Part shown: positions 25,257 to 37,076 of the stretch, one piece after another
How the letters are laid out: each line of letters starts with the position of its first letter
How positions within the stretch are numbered: position 1 is the first letter of the stretch
Assembly: GCA_009809945.1 (NCBI GenBank)
Contig: WTPW01000445.1
Coordinates: 271,106-335,105, forward strand
Reading direction: 5' to 3'
Length of the DNA: 64,000 nt
Source: Gigaspora margarita
Lineage: Eukaryota; Glomeromycota; Glomeromycetes; Diversisporales; Gigasporaceae
Made by a program: the position numbers and the translations under genes
The notes under the pieces: generated by a model
What the model was told of the DNA's origin: nothing
The model's input: only the letters and a program-made list of their open reading frames with translations
Databases searched by the model: none

Positions 25257-25547
25257 ACTAATCAATTGCAGGATCACATGACTAAAATAATTGATTAGTT
25301 ATTTAGTTGTTTAGTTGTTTAGTTGTTTAGTTGTTTAGTTGTCTAGTAGTTTAGTTGTAAGTTGTATAGTTGATATTAAAATACTATCAATCTATAATAT
25401 TATACTTTTTATCAATTTTGAAAAAAATAGTACAAATAGTTCTTTTTTTTTTATACAATATATATTGTGGCATATAGCAGATTATGCATCAAATAGGCTT
25501 ATTTATATTTTTTTATTATATTTTAGATTATCTCTAATTCTAACTCA

Positions 25548-26107
25548 TTTGATCTTGTAAAAAAGTCATTACCAAACCTTTACAATTCTATTAAAAAAAA
25601 GATAATAATTATAAAGAAGTTATCACTAAGCTTTATAAATCTATTTAAGAAAAAGAAAACAATCATGAAGAAGTCATTACCAAGCCTTTACGATTCTATT
25701 GAAGAAAAGAAATCAATTATAAAGAAGCCATTACCAAGTCTCTACAATTCCATTAAAGAAAAAGAGAACAATTGTNAAGAAGCNATTACTAANNNTTNAC
25801 NATTCCATTAAAGAAAAAGAGAACAACTATAAAAAAGCTACCACCAAGCCTCTATAATTCTATTGAAAGAAAAGAGAACAATTGTGAAGAAGCTGTTACC
25901 AAGTTTTCACAATTCCATTAAAGAAAAAGAGAACAATTATAAAGAAGTCATTACTAAGCCTTCACAATTCCATTGAAAAAAAAGAGAACAATTATAAAAA
26001 AGCTATCACCAAGTTTTTATGATTCTATTGAAGAAAAAAATAACAATTATGAAGAAGCCATCACCAAGCCTTTATGATTTCATTGAAGAAAAAGAGAACA
26101 ATCATGA
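25548..26107. repeat. Minisatellite, about 57-60-bp unit, about nine copies
   Basis: Units contain AAGAAAAAGAGAACAATTAT, GAAGAAGCCATTACCAAGCC and TTTACAATTCCATTG. Copies differ by substitutions. A few undetermined bases (N) occur near 25776-25801. No conserved open frame. Confidence 0.8.
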
Positions 26108-28885
26108 AACCCACTTTTGTAAGCAAAATCAGATTACTCAATAGTTTAAACTATAAAAGGAATAGTTTAATTAAAGAAGTTTGATTACAATCGGAAATTA
26201 TAATACATAACCCAGATATAATATCTAGGGATCTACTATTAAAGGGTCTTGTATATTGTAATAATTGTTTAGTAAATTAATATAGTTGATAATTAATTAA
26301 TAACTAATGATTAGTTAGAATTGAACTAGTTGATAATAAATTGATTAGTTGTTTAAAAATTTTTTAAATCAATTTTTTGTTTAAAAATTTTTTCAATCAA
26401 TTAGTTAAAAGTTGCCAACTAGTTGGTTTTTTAACTAATAATTTGGAACACTACTTGGCACCCACTTGATCAATTTCAATAAAAATTTTTTATTCAAATT
26501 TTACAAAACTATAGTATTCGAATAAAAAAATTTTTATCAAATTTGAGCAAGTGGGTACCAAGTTATCTTTGATCAAAATTTTAGAGAATTTTTAAAATGC
26601 CTATTATATAAAAACTGTACTAAAATTTTAATGCAGCTTTAATCGAAGATAACTTGGCACCTACTTGACCAAATTTGATAAACATTTTTTTTATTCAAAT
26701 TCTATATTCTCTAGAATTTAAAATAAAAAATTTCATTGAATTTGATCATGTGGGTGCCAAGTTAGATCAAAGTTTTAGAGAATTTTTTAAATGTTTATTA
26801 TATAAAATCTGCTAAAAATTTAAATACAGCTTTGATTGAAGGTAACTTGGCACCAATTTGACCAAATTTGATAAAAAATTTTTTATTTGAATTCTACAGC
26901 TCTGTAGAATTCGAATAAAAAAATTTTCATCAAATTTGGTCAAGTAGGTGCCAAGTTAGCTTCGATCCAAGTTGCATATTGTATTAAAATTTTTAGTGTT
27001 TTAAAAATTTTCTAAAACTTTGATTAAAGATAACTTGGTACCCACTTGACCAAATTTGATGAAAAGTTTTTTATTCATATTCTACAGTTCTGTAGAATTT
27101 GAATAAAAAATTTTTATCAAATTTGGTCAATCCAAGTTGCATATTGTATTAAAATTTTTAGCACAGTTTCTATGTAATAGGCATTTTAAAAATTCTCAAA
27201 AACTTTAATTGAAGATAACTTGGCACCCACTTGACCAAATTCAATAAAAATTTTTTTATTCAAATTTTACAGAACTGTAAAATTCGAATAAAAAAATTTT
27301 TATCAAATTTGGTCAAGTAGGTACCAAGTTATTTTCAATCAAAATTTTAGAGAATTTTTAAAATACCAAACTGCGCCAAAAATTTTAATACAACATGCAA
27401 CTTGGATTGATACTAACTTCAATGAAAATTTTGTTATTTGAATTAGAATTCGAATAAAAAAATTTTTTTATCAAATTTGGTCAAGTAGATGCCAAGTTAT
27501 CTTTGATAAAAGTTTTAGAAAATTTTTAAAATACCTATTATATAAAAACTATACCAAAAATTTTAATGTAATATGCAACTTGGATTGAAGCTAACTTGGC
27601 ACTCACTTAACCAAATTCAATAAAATTTTTTATTCAAATTCTACAGAGCTGTAGAATTCAAATAAAAAAATTTTTATTGAATTTGGTCAAGTAGGTGCCA
27701 AGTTATCTTCAATCAAAGTTTTAAAAAATTTTTAAACTACCTATTATATAGAAACTTCATCAAAAATTTAATGCAATATGCAACTTGGATTAAAGTAGCT
27801 TGGCACCTACTTGACCAATTTGATAAAAAATTTTTTGAATTCTACAAAGCTATAGAATTCAAATAAAAAATTTTTATTGAATTTGGTCAAGTAGATGCCA
27901 AGTTATTTTTAATCAAAGCTATATTTAAATTTTTGATGCAGTTTTTATATAAATAGGTATTTTTTTAAAAATTTTTAAAAACTTTGATCAAAAATAACTT
28001 GGCACCCATGTAATCAAATTCAATAATTTTTTTTTAAATTATAGAGAGCTATAGAATCTAAATAAAAAACTTTTCATCAATTTGGTCAAGTGAGTGCCAA
28101 ATTATCTTTAATCAAAAGCTGTATTAAAATTTTTGGCATGGTTTCTATGTAATAGGCATTTTAAAATTCTCTAAAACTTTGATTAAAGATAACTTGGCAC
28201 CTATTTGACCAAATTTAATAAAATTTTTTTATTTGAATTCTACAGTTCTGTAGAATTTGAATAAAAAATTTTTATCAAATTTGGTCAAGTGGGTGCCAAG
28301 TTATCTATAATCAAATTTTTAAAAATTTTTAAAATACCTATTACCATAAATTGCCAAAAATAAGCACCTCCAAAAATAAGCACCCCTGTAATAATTGTTA
28401 ATCTCTGAGAATAAGCACTCTCTAACCAAAATTAGCCATAATCTACATAACTTAATATTATAAATCAAATCTTAAACCTTTGTGCAACCTACTTGGTCTA
28501 ATTCGAAATAGTCCAATTATATTCAAAATTAATCTATAATCTTTGTATTACAAGATCAGATTAGATTTTTTTTTATAATTAGATCTTTATTTTGTTTTTT
28601 TTTGTCTCTTTTTTTTATTTTTTTATTTTTTTCTTTTTATTTTGGCACTTTACAAGAGCACCAATCTAACTTCTCTAGTGCTTTGCAAGAAAACTAACAA
28701 CTTTCAGCACTTTGCAAAAATACTGATTTGATTTTGCAAGCCAACTCAGACTTCTGATACTTTGCAAGAACATACAACTAATTTAGTTAAGTGCAAGTTT
28801 TTGCAAGTTTTTGCAAGTTTTCACAAGGTTTTGCTTTATTTATTTTTTATTTGACTTATTATATTCTGGCACTTTGTAAGAACAC

Positions 28886-30056
28886 TTTGCAACTCATCCT
28901 TTTTTCTTCAATACAAACAATTTAATATTGAACAACCAACCCACTGCTGTATCAAAAATATTTGCAATGCACACATTATTGCAATGTGGTCTTCACAAAA
29001 CAGAGTCCAACATATTATTCCTATAGCAGCCCAAATAGATTGGAATGCCACATGGCTTTTTCTTAATAATAATCACAAGCGCTCATATAATTATACCAAT
29101 TTTCAACTCTGCCAATCTAAATCATTTCGAATTAAAAACTTACTCCATATGCTTCCTACTTTACCTTATATTAATTCACTCAATTCTAAATATTCTAAAC
29201 ATACAAGATGCATCTCTTGTAGCCAACCAGAAAACCAGTTTCACTAGCTTTATTGCACATGCTACAACAATATTACCAAAATAATCCAAAACACTATTAC
29301 ACAATTTGCTTTTTCTGAAATTCCAGATATAACTGCTCTACAAATTCAACAGCTCCATACAGATCTTTTTAACCACAACTGCCTAAAACAACATGGTGTT
29401 CTTCTTTCAACACACCCTTTTTTTCTACTACTTTTCATGGCTTTATTCCAATTACTCTAATTAATACTATATCTCGCTACTCTTCTTACAAAATTGCTTC
29501 CAATATTGCAATAAAAATTTTACTTAAAATATTTGATAACATTATGACCAACTTTGGAAACCATATTGTACTGCACTTTCTCAATGGAAAAACTCTCAAC
29601 ACTCCACTTTAGCACTTAATACTTTATCTATACCAACTTCATCTACTATCCCTTCAAATTCTTATTCCCTATTACCAAACCGTACTAGACTTAACTACAC
29701 CTACAGTTGTAGATATAGTCTCCCTGATCAATTACATGATACAGATACTAATTCATGTCCACCTCTTGGACGTGCTCTTAAAAAAAATTGATATATGGTC
29801 CTATCAATGGATCAAATACAGCACAAATACTAACTCTATACTTCATATTCAAATCTAGGTGAGTTTTAACCACTCTAGTAGGTTTAGGTTGCAGATAAAT
29901 TAGATAGTATATCTGTCTATAGTCTGAGCTTCAACTCTTGTAATATAGTTTGTATACAGTAATATTAATTGTATTTTTGAGAAACCCTTTGAGAAATCTC
30001 ATACAAATTATCAATAAAGATAGAGACAAAACCTCACCTTAACACCAAAAAAAAAA
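28886..30056 (+). mobile_element. 5'-truncated LINE with 10-bp target duplication
   Basis: Flanked by GTAAGAACAC at 28876-28885 and 30057-30066 and ending in a 10-A run at about 30047-30056. Only the 3' end of ORF2 and a 3' untranslated region are present. It differs in sequence from the LINE at 2601-12461, so it represents a second LINE family. Confidence 0.8.
28900..29459 (+). pseudogene. C-terminal fragment of a LINE ORF2
   Basis: The open frame has no natural start; an ATG at 28984 is internal. It reads through FRIKNLLHMLPTL, then a Cys/His motif CISC....ENQFH*LYC, where TAG at 29245 interrupts a position that is usually Trp in my recollection of such tails, and continues in the same frame to about 29459. 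The CxxC...H...C pattern is the zinc-binding tail found after the reverse transcriptase in many LINEs. Non-functional fragment. Confidence 0.65.
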
Positions 30057-30546
30057 GTAAGAACACCTTGCAAGAAACCAACCAGACTTTTTTGGCATTT
30101 TGCAAACATTAATCTGGCTTTTGGCAATTTCTTAATTTGCAAGAACACACATTCTTGCTTTAGAGAATGGAGATTTGGATTCTTTATTTTTTTATTTAGT
30201 TTGCTTATATTTTTTTTCATTTATTTTTTTTTTTACTTATTTTTTAATTTTTATTTTATTATTTATTCCTAACTTCTTTAGCAAAATAATGCATCCTTGT
30301 GCATTATTTTATGCACTTTACAAGAACACCAATACTAACTTCTCTGGCACTTTGCAAAAACAAACTAGATTTCTTCAGCAATTTGCAAGAATACCAATAC
30401 TTCTAAGATATAGTTTTTTATTTTTTTTACTTCTTTACTATTTTTAGGAAGTATTTAGAAAAAAGAGCATAACAAAGGTAATAGCCAAAACAAAAGAAAT
30501 AGTTGAAGCAAATACAAGAGTTAAAACAAAGGAGCAAAATACTATA

Positions 30547-30867
30547 AATGGCTATATAAAAGATCTGGGTCTGTTATATTTTTTCAATTTTAACCCAATA
30601 GTAGACCTGGGGTCTATTGTACGAATGGGGTCCATTGTACAGATGGGGTCCAGTACCAGGCAATATAAATATAGCATATTGGTACAAGTAATATTTTATT
30701 TTCAAGCTATTTGAATGTTTATCCTATAGTATACCTGGGTCTTTTATCATTTTAGATTCTATAGTATACCCAGATCTTTTATCTTTACAAAAAATCTCAA
30801 CCTATATAGTAGACCCGTGATGATACATGGTGGGTCTACGATCATGGGGGTCTTTTATATGGCTGTT
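30547..30867. mobile_element. TA-flanked MITE (321 bp)
   Basis: Ends AATGGCTATATAAAAGATC and, inward from the right, AACAGCCATATAAAAGACC. TA at 30545-30546 and 30868-30869. Absent from repeat X copy 1. The interior has repeated GGGGTC and TAGACC phrases. Confidence 0.75.
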
Positions 30868-31586
30868 TACGGTAATAGCTAACTGTGGGTAAGCTAAAAT
30901 AAGAGTATAGGCTAGTTTTATAGAATTATATACAACGAAGTATAAAAGTAACTGGTTTCATTTTTATTTTTTCATTTTTTTGTTTCATTTTTTTTATAAA
31001 GAATATATAATAATATATAATAAAATATGTAATATTGATTAAAAATATATATTGAATTTAAAGTATAATATATAATAATAATAAAAAAATATAAAATTTT
31101 ATATTAAATTGCGAAATCTCGTGAAAACCTGTAAAAACATTCAAAAATTTGCAAAAGCATGATTATGTGAATATATATATCATTATTTATTTTTTAAAAA
31201 AATTTTGAAATTTTGCAAAATATAGTGAAATATTGCAATAATATATGATATATTACCTTCTGCAACCCCTTGATTAAAAACATATGTAATCAAAAATTTT
31301 TAGTAAAGATCATTCAAAATGTTTATCTGAAAATAAGCACTCTACATATTGGGAGAGAGTGCTTATTTTTAGCAATCTATAGTACATAAAAACTGCACCA
31401 AAAATTTAAATATAAATTAATCAAAAATAACTTGGTACCCACTTGACCAATTTGACAAAAAAATTTTTATTCAAATTCTACAGTTCTCTAGAATTTGAAT
31501 AAAAAATTTTATCAAATTTGGTCAAATAGGTACCAATTTATTTTTAACAAATTTTAAAAAAATTTGTAAACAATAAAAATTAATTA

Positions 31587-31952
31587 AGTGGTAATCTGCA
31601 ATTAAAGGGTCAAAATTTCATAGTAAAATCGGTAGAGTTTACTAATTGCCTTATATAGAAGTAGAATGCTATACATTTCTGATCATAATAAAAAAACCCT
31701 ATAGTAAACAATTAACAAATACTCATATCGTGTCATATACTAATGTGATTTGAGTGATTTAACTATCATTAGAATTAGAAAAGTTGATTCTGCAAAGTTT
31801 AAATAGAAATTACAAAAGGTTTGCTTAGTAAAAAAATACTTTCATATGTAGAAAAGCCCTATTTGCATACTATAGAAATTTACTATTAAATTCTGCTATA
31901 ATTTATTATAAAATGATTATCATTTTTTACCTTTTATCTGCGATTTACCACT
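31587..31952. mobile_element. TA-flanked palindromic MITE (366 bp)
   Basis: Ends AGTGGTAATCTGCAATTAAA and, inward from the right, AGTGGTAAATCGCAGATAAA. TA on both sides (31585-31586, 31953-31954). The middle contains GATTTAACTATCATTAGAAT, shared with family P arms. Confidence 0.7.
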
Positions 31953-32153
31953 TAAGTGATTTGATTGGATAATCACTAGAGGTGGCAAAATTAATTTACT
32001 ACCTGGGGTTGTACCAAGACAACTCTATTTTTAAATTAGCTATTCTCTTTGCTAATATAAATATATTCAATATATATACTAATACTAAATATTATTAGCA
32101 ATTATTTTTTCTTTTATAAATTAAACAATATTTTTATATATTTTTGATTTATA

Positions 32154-32406
32154 TTAAAATTTTAATATAATAGCTAATTTGAAAATTAGTGGGACACTTG
32201 AAAAATTTTCTTTTTGAAACCTTTTAGTTTCATTTTATGAATTATCTAACTCTTTGGAAACCATGTTACAGTCTTCAGAACTTTGGTCCAATAATGGTGA
32301 TATGATTTCTGAGGAGTTAAATGATTTATAAGACAAAACTAAAAGGTTTTAAAAACAAGAAAAGTTTCAAGTGTTCTACTAATTTTCAAATTATTAAAAT
32401 TTAAAT
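32154..32406. repeat. Inverted repeat, about 250 bp
   Basis: Left arm TTTGAAAATTAGTGGGACAC, then TTTTAGTTTC and TTATGAATTATC; inverse right arm GTTCTACTAATTTTCAAA. A right hAT-type end (...TTTGGAGCACTA, ending 32445) follows, without an identified left partner. Confidence 0.6.
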
Positions 32407-32867
32407 ACAATGTTTTTAGCCCAACCTGACCCATTTGGAGCACTATACATATAGTGCAGAAAATCTAGTATAAAAATAATACACCAACAAAAGTTATTTC
32501 CCTTATCAAGAATAACAAATTTGGCTTATTTCTATTTAAAAGCTAGGTTTCTTATATAATATGTCACATGTCATACTCTAGTGTTATCAATTAAACATAT
32601 CTAATTAAATTTTTTAAATTTAATAATGTGTAATAATAGTATTTTTAAGCAAATTAAAGATTAATATAGTTTTATAATTATATACTATAAACTATTAGAA
32701 AAAAAAGTAAATTAGTAGATATGCACTATAAAAACAATTAATATAATATAAAAAAAAAATATTTTTTAAAATTTTTAGAAATATATTATTTTGCACATAT
32801 ATGATTTAACGCACTTCACAAGATTTGGTGTATTATAAAATTAAACCAACCAAAATAAACTGTTTTT

Positions 32868-33065
32868 TATTAGTAAAGTTAGAGTAGAATAAGAGTGTTG
32901 TATGGGCAAGGAGAAGAGATTTATAGTAAAATTTTGCAAGAAAATTTTTTTTTGTTAGAGCATAAAGTGTGGTTTTATAAGCAAAATTATGAGCTGTATG
33001 TGATTTTTTAAAATATCACTATTTTTCAATTTCACACTACACCTGATCTTATAATCTGGTTAGTT
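32868..33065. mobile_element. Decayed partial copy of the MITE at 56011-56304
   Basis: Shares AAAATTTTGCAAG, a TTTTATAAGC(A/G)AAATT block and CACTACACCTGATCT(T/C) with 56140-56290 in the same order. CpG positions of the other copy are TpG or CpA here. Confidence 0.55.
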
Positions 33066-33327
33066 TATTAGATGGGTGAATTATAGCGCAAATGCATAAA
33101 TTAGATAATTCAAATTTTTATATATACAAGAATAGATGAGAAGCCATTAGTGTCTACTTTCTAAGGCAGCTTTATTTCAGAAAATATTAAATAGCATCAT
33201 CAAGATTTAAAAATTTTTTGTTATAGTATTGTAACTACTATTAATTAATAAATGCAAATAACTAATATTCAAAAGAATGAATAACTTATATGTTAATAAT
33301 GCTCTTGTTATTAAACTAATGTGAATA

Positions 33328-33443
33328 TCGTAAAATCTCGAAATAACAGACATGGGTGTTATTTTGAATTTTGGTCCAAATTAAGCTTAATTTAGGCTAA
33401 AAATTGCAATTTCACACCTGTGCGTTATTTTGAGATTTTACGG
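33328..33443. mobile_element. TA-flanked MITE (116 bp), TCGTAAAATCTCGAAATAAC ends
   Basis: Left end TCGTAAAATCTCGAAATAAC; inward from the right end CCGTAAAATCTCAAAATAAC. TA at 33326-33327 and 33444-33445. Related to the larger element at 51788-52897, which starts CCGTATTTTTGCGAAATAAC. Confidence 0.75.
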
Positions 33444-33490
33444 TAAAATAAATTATTAAAATATTTAAACGGGTATTGGAGAAATATGTG

Positions 33491-34125
33491 TAGGGATGTG
33501 ATTATACTAGTATAATAGAAAATGGTAGTATAATACCAGGTATAATATTGTATAATATAGTATAGCATGGTATAACTACCATTAGGCCACGCAAAGTTAA
33601 TTTTTCGTTTTGTATAACCTGATGTTTCAAAATTCTGGTCGGTGGGTCAGATTTTTTTTTTAAATTAACTTTGTATAGCCTAAATTAATTTATATTCACA
33701 TCTAAAGTCACGCAAAGCTAATTCTTCAGGTTGCATAACAGGGAATCAGAAAATTTTGTTTTTTTTATCAGACCAATTGGGTAATTCTGGAAAATCAAGG
33801 TCATCTTCAGGTGACACCAGAGAAAAAATTAAATAGCAAAAATGGAGTAATTGGTACAATAGGAATTTTTTAAAAAAAATTTTTTTTGGAAAAATTGGGT
33901 TGGTGGGTTATGCAAAATGAAAAATTAACTTTGCATGACCTTATATATTGTTAGGAATTTTTCAGAATTTTTCTATGGAAAACTTCGGAATTGCAGATAA
34001 AGCAATTTAATTGGTCAAGCCAGTTCTATTATTGGTATTATACTGAAACCTCTGTGTATAATACTTGTATAATACTTGTATAATACAAGTAGTATAATAT
34101 GGTATAGGTATAACCCGCATCCCTA
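33491..34125. mobile_element. hAT MITE (635 bp), TAGGGATG ends
   Basis: Ends TAGGGATGTGATTATACTAG and, inward from the right, TAGGGATGCGGGTTATACC. Flanks AATATGTG (33483-33490) and AATATGTA (34126-34133), seven of eight identical. Subterminal TATAATAC/GTATTATA repeats. A second palindromic repeat is nested at 33586-33941. Confidence 0.75.
33586..33941. repeat. Inverted repeat nested in the hAT MITE
   Basis: Outer arms GGCCACGCAAAGTTAATTTT and, inward from the right, GGTCATGCAAAGTTAATTTT, each followed by a (T/G)CATAACC-type block. An internal pair (about 33660-33745) repeats the CACGCAAAGCTAATTC motif. A partial relative is at 20610-20690. Confidence 0.65.
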
Positions 34126-34133
34126 AATATGTA

Positions 34134-35111
34134 TTGTATACATATATATGGTTAGCAATACTTATAAAATTTATCTTTTATAAGTAATCTCCTTTTAATA
34201 GTTAGGGTTAGAGTGAATGCTAATATTGTTCTTTTTCATGTTAGGGTTGGTATAAAAAATTTTTTAAAAAATTTCTTTTACGAAATATACATAACATCTT
34301 AATTTCTACTATACATACTCTATCAATTAACACACATATTATTATATATATATTTAAATATTATAATAACTATTAAATCAATACAAACAATAATGTTATA
34401 CAAAACTAATAAATTACACGAATAAGAATTGAAGAAAGCAATTCAGCAGGTTGATATATTTGACCTTTATCCAAAACCAACTATTTTTAAAAAATTAGAC
34501 TCTTGTTCAAAAATCTGGTTTATCATTATATAAAGTTTAACATGTAATAAATTTTGATCCTGCATTTAAAATCTAAATCTATTAAAACCAATGAGAAATT
34601 GAATTTATATAAATACCAAATTCTTCAAAATCGCAAATTGAGTAGCTTAAATACAATTTATAATCAGATAAATGCAAATAAAATATATAAAAAATAATTA
34701 ATCTAATGATCGTTATCAACTGGCTAATGCAAAATTTCATCAAATTTGGCTAATGCTTCTGAAAACTGATAGAGCATATTAATTACATCAAAAAATCAGA
34801 TTTATAAAAGGTCATTTGCATAGATAGTGTAACAATATAAATTGGCTCAAAATAAATTTTCTTTGTATGACAAGTTGGATGTATATGTGGTGGTTTGGAT
34901 AGAATCTAGCCAAAATTAGTATAGTAAGCGAATTACCTGTTTTACCCAGTTTGAAGGTTGGGAAAGTCAGATTAGTTTGGTTAGTTTGATTAGTTCAATT
35001 AGTTGATTCATCTGTTTGTTTGATTTATCTAATTTATCTGACTTGTTTGATTTGTCTGATTAATTTGATTTATCTAAGTCACATATATCTAATTAGTCAC
35101 ATTTATTGTAT
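34134..35111. other. No gene; AT-rich, with simple repeats
   Basis: 34134-34960 shows nothing I can name. 34960-35105 is a degenerate tandem of TTTGATT(T)ATCTAATT-like words. No open frame of interest. Confidence 0.5.
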
Positions 35112-36218
35112 GGGTCTTATGTAACAACCTGTGCTTTTTTTACTCATTTATTGGCACATATTTAAAAAATAACTAAATCAGAACACTTCCATATTTGTTA
35201 AAAATATTAAAAGTGTCCTAATTTAATTATTTTATTTTTATTATAAAGTGTTTGCCTTTACATTTTTAAAAATGTTAGAGCATCTGTGCCATTAGTTCTT
35301 TTTAAAATTTTTATTGGATGATGTTAGCATTAATTAGTTTTACTTTCTTTAAAATTGTCTTGGATAGATCTGTTAGACATTATTAGGGCTTCGTTTCTTT
35401 AAATTCTTATCAGATAGAATAGCATATCTTATTATTGGATTTTTGTTTTTTTTTCTTAAATTTTTATTGGACAAGTCATACATTATTAGATTTTTGCTTT
35501 TAGATCTTTGTTTCTTTAAAATTCTTTATTTATTGGATAAGTCATATATTATTAGATATTCACCTTTAATATTCACTTTCTTTAAATTTTTTATTAGACA
35601 GATTTGTATTTTTATTAAAATTCTTTTTTGCCAGATTGCACGTTATTAAGTTATTGCTTTATTTAAATTCTAATTATACTGAGTCATATGTTATTTTGTT
35701 TTACTTCCTTTATATAATTTTCATTGAATGAGGATATGTTATTAAATTTTCGCTTTCTTTAAACCTTTAAGATAAGGTTATACATAAATATGTTTTTGCT
35801 TTTAGTTTAAATTTATTTCCTCATTTTTTTTTAAAAAAAAGGCTTATGAATAAGATTTCAATTATTAGTTCTGTTTGAACCTTGATTTCATTGTTTGATA
35901 TTTTGTGCAAAAGAATTAATAATTTAAATCATGGATAGATTCTTTTTTATTTATGCTATTATCTAATGCATGTATTTAATATTTCATGGCAACAATATTA
36001 AAATTGGCTTTTATTAAGGTAAAGGTGACACACAAGTTGTTATATCAGACCCGTACAATAATATAGTTATTATATGGGATTATATAAATAACTAAATTTG
36101 CGCAGGCTAACCCATGTCACATGGCCTTCAACCATGTGGCCCAGGTTAACCTGTGCAAATTTAGTTATTTTTTATAATCCATAAAATAACTATAACTTAT
36201 CTAATTAGTCACATTTAT
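35112..36218. repeat. Repeat Z, copy A, with adjoining hairpin
   Basis: 35112-36052 has ends GGGTCTTATGTAACAACCTG and, inward from the right, GGGTCTGATATAACAACTTG. 36053-36195 is a hairpin (ACTAAATTTGCGCAGGCTAA and its inverse). An identical 21-base word starting TATCTAATTAGTCACATT lies at 35086-35106 and 36198-36218, possibly a long target duplication. The same Z-plus-hairpin arrangement occurs inverted at 61078-62263. Inside Z, ATTGGACAAGTCATA-like words recur about every 60-100 bp; short Phe/Leu-rich ORFs come from these and are not genes. Confidence 0.65.
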
Positions 36219-36246
36219 CTAATTATTGTGAAATTTGCAAATTTTA

Positions 36247-36485
36247 CAGGGGTGGCCCCAAAATTCTGGGTTGGGTGCATCAGATCTAGATCAGTGTTTA
36301 GTCCAAGTTGTTAGCAGGTTCTATAGCAAAATTATCAGCTGGCCATTTTTTACTTAATGAATAATATGACTTATTAGTAAAATTTTTTATAATCTTGGGT
36401 CAATTCCATTCTAGCTAACCATGATTCTGATGCATTCTGAAGTATTCTGAACTGGAATTTTGGGAACACCCTGGGACCCATAAAA
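36247..36485. mobile_element. Palindromic MITE Q, copy A (CpG-depleted)
   Basis: Inverse of 55708-55984. Ends GGCCCCAAAATTCTGGGTTG and, inward from the right, GGGTCCCAGGGTGTTCCC. At every CpG I could compare, the other copy has CG and this one TG or CA. Copy B carries an extra 38-bp hairpin absent here. Non-coding. Confidence 0.7.
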
Positions 36486-37076
36486 TTTTAGTTTTAAAAA
36501 TTCAAAATTTTTTCTGATAATAACAAAAAATTTTGCAAAATTTAGTTTAAATTTAATAAATTTTTGATTTAATTTAATATAATTTTAGATAAATTTTGAC
36601 TAAACTTTGAAAATTTCATAAGTTCATTCTTTTGAAGAATGTATTATAAGAACAAAGCTTGTAATTTGATTTTATGCAATATAAAAATGATTAAAAATCA
36701 AATTGCACTAGCCATACCTCTAGATTACAGTATCAATATTCAATATAAACTAGTCAGATTTTGTATAAAAATTTTATTAAAAATACAACACATATTACTA
36801 TCTCTATAACAAATTGCAGCACTAAATGATACTGCAATACATGAGAAAGTTTGGATATAGAACCACATAAACCTGCACATAAATCTATGTGAGACAATAT
36901 ATAGGAAAACACGTTTATAGCATGTAATAAGGTGTGAATTTTATGCAACAGTGCACATAATAATGTGCAATTTTATGTGTTTTTATGTGCATTGTCTCAT
37001 ACATGTTTACGTGTAGGTAACATATTATTGCATATATCCATACATATATATATAATAAATATTGTAGCGGCATTTA
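36486..37076. other. No gene; AT-rich
   Basis: Only short T-rich or ACATAA-rich open frames without coding character. 36920-37010 has recurring ATGTGCA and TTATGTG words forming weak inverted repeats. Confidence 0.5.

Larger units (their letters stand above)
24601..26453. mobile_element. hAT-like element inside the array (1853 bp)
   Basis: Ends TAGAGTTCTGAGTTGG at the left and, inward from the right, TAGTGTTCCAAATTATTAG. Flanks are CTTGATAC (24593-24600) and CTTGGCAC (26454-26461), an 8-bp duplication with two substitutions. Intact array units read AACTTGGCACCC at this point, so the empty site is known. It contains a palindromic MITE, a second hAT MITE, an (AGTTGTTT)n run at about 25290-25345 and a minisatellite. 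No transposase. Confidence 0.75.
28519..31262. mobile_element. Unclassified repeat X, copy 2
   Basis: Matches 12888-14868 from TTCGAAATAGTCC to ATATTACCTTCTGC. Relative to copy 1 it carries a truncated LINE (28886-30056) and a MITE (30547-30867) and lacks the 648-bp element of copy 1. It sits inside the TA-flanked element. Confidence 0.6.
28344..31382. mobile_element. TA-flanked element, CCATAAATTGCCAAAAATAA ends (3.0 kb)
   Basis: The left end is CCATAAATTGCCAAAAATAA; inward from the right end it is CTATAGATTGCTAAAAATAA. Both continue into GCAC. TA flanks it at 28342-28343 and 31383-31384, and intact array units read CCTATTATATAAAAACTGC at this point, giving the empty site. A 287-bp relative is at 47028-47314. 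The interior carries repeat X copy 2 and a truncated LINE. Likely mobilised by a Tc1/mariner-like enzyme. Confidence 0.75.
24480..31570. repeat. Tandem array of about 193-bp palindromic units (interrupted twice)
   Basis: Each unit has a hairpin core (TTGACCAAATTTGAT, a tip such as ATTCTACAGCTCTGTAGAAT, then ATCAAATTTGGTCAAG) joined by a spacer that includes AACTTGGCACCCACTTGACC and CCTATTATATAAAAACTGC. Core centres are near 26506, 26706, 26900, 27088, 27274, 27446, 27647, 27847, 28046 and 28246, with one more at about 31485 and a partial unit at 24480-24600. The array is opened by a hAT element (24601-26453) and a TA-flanked element (28344-31382). The same core motif occurs at the centre of the foldback at 4435-6605. 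No coding role seen. Confidence 0.85.

Noticed and set aside
18358..32445. One 14-kb hAT element from TAGTGCTCCAAA to TTTGGAGCACTA
   Set aside because: The ends match, but the flanks ACCATTAG and TACATATA do not, so they come from different insertions.
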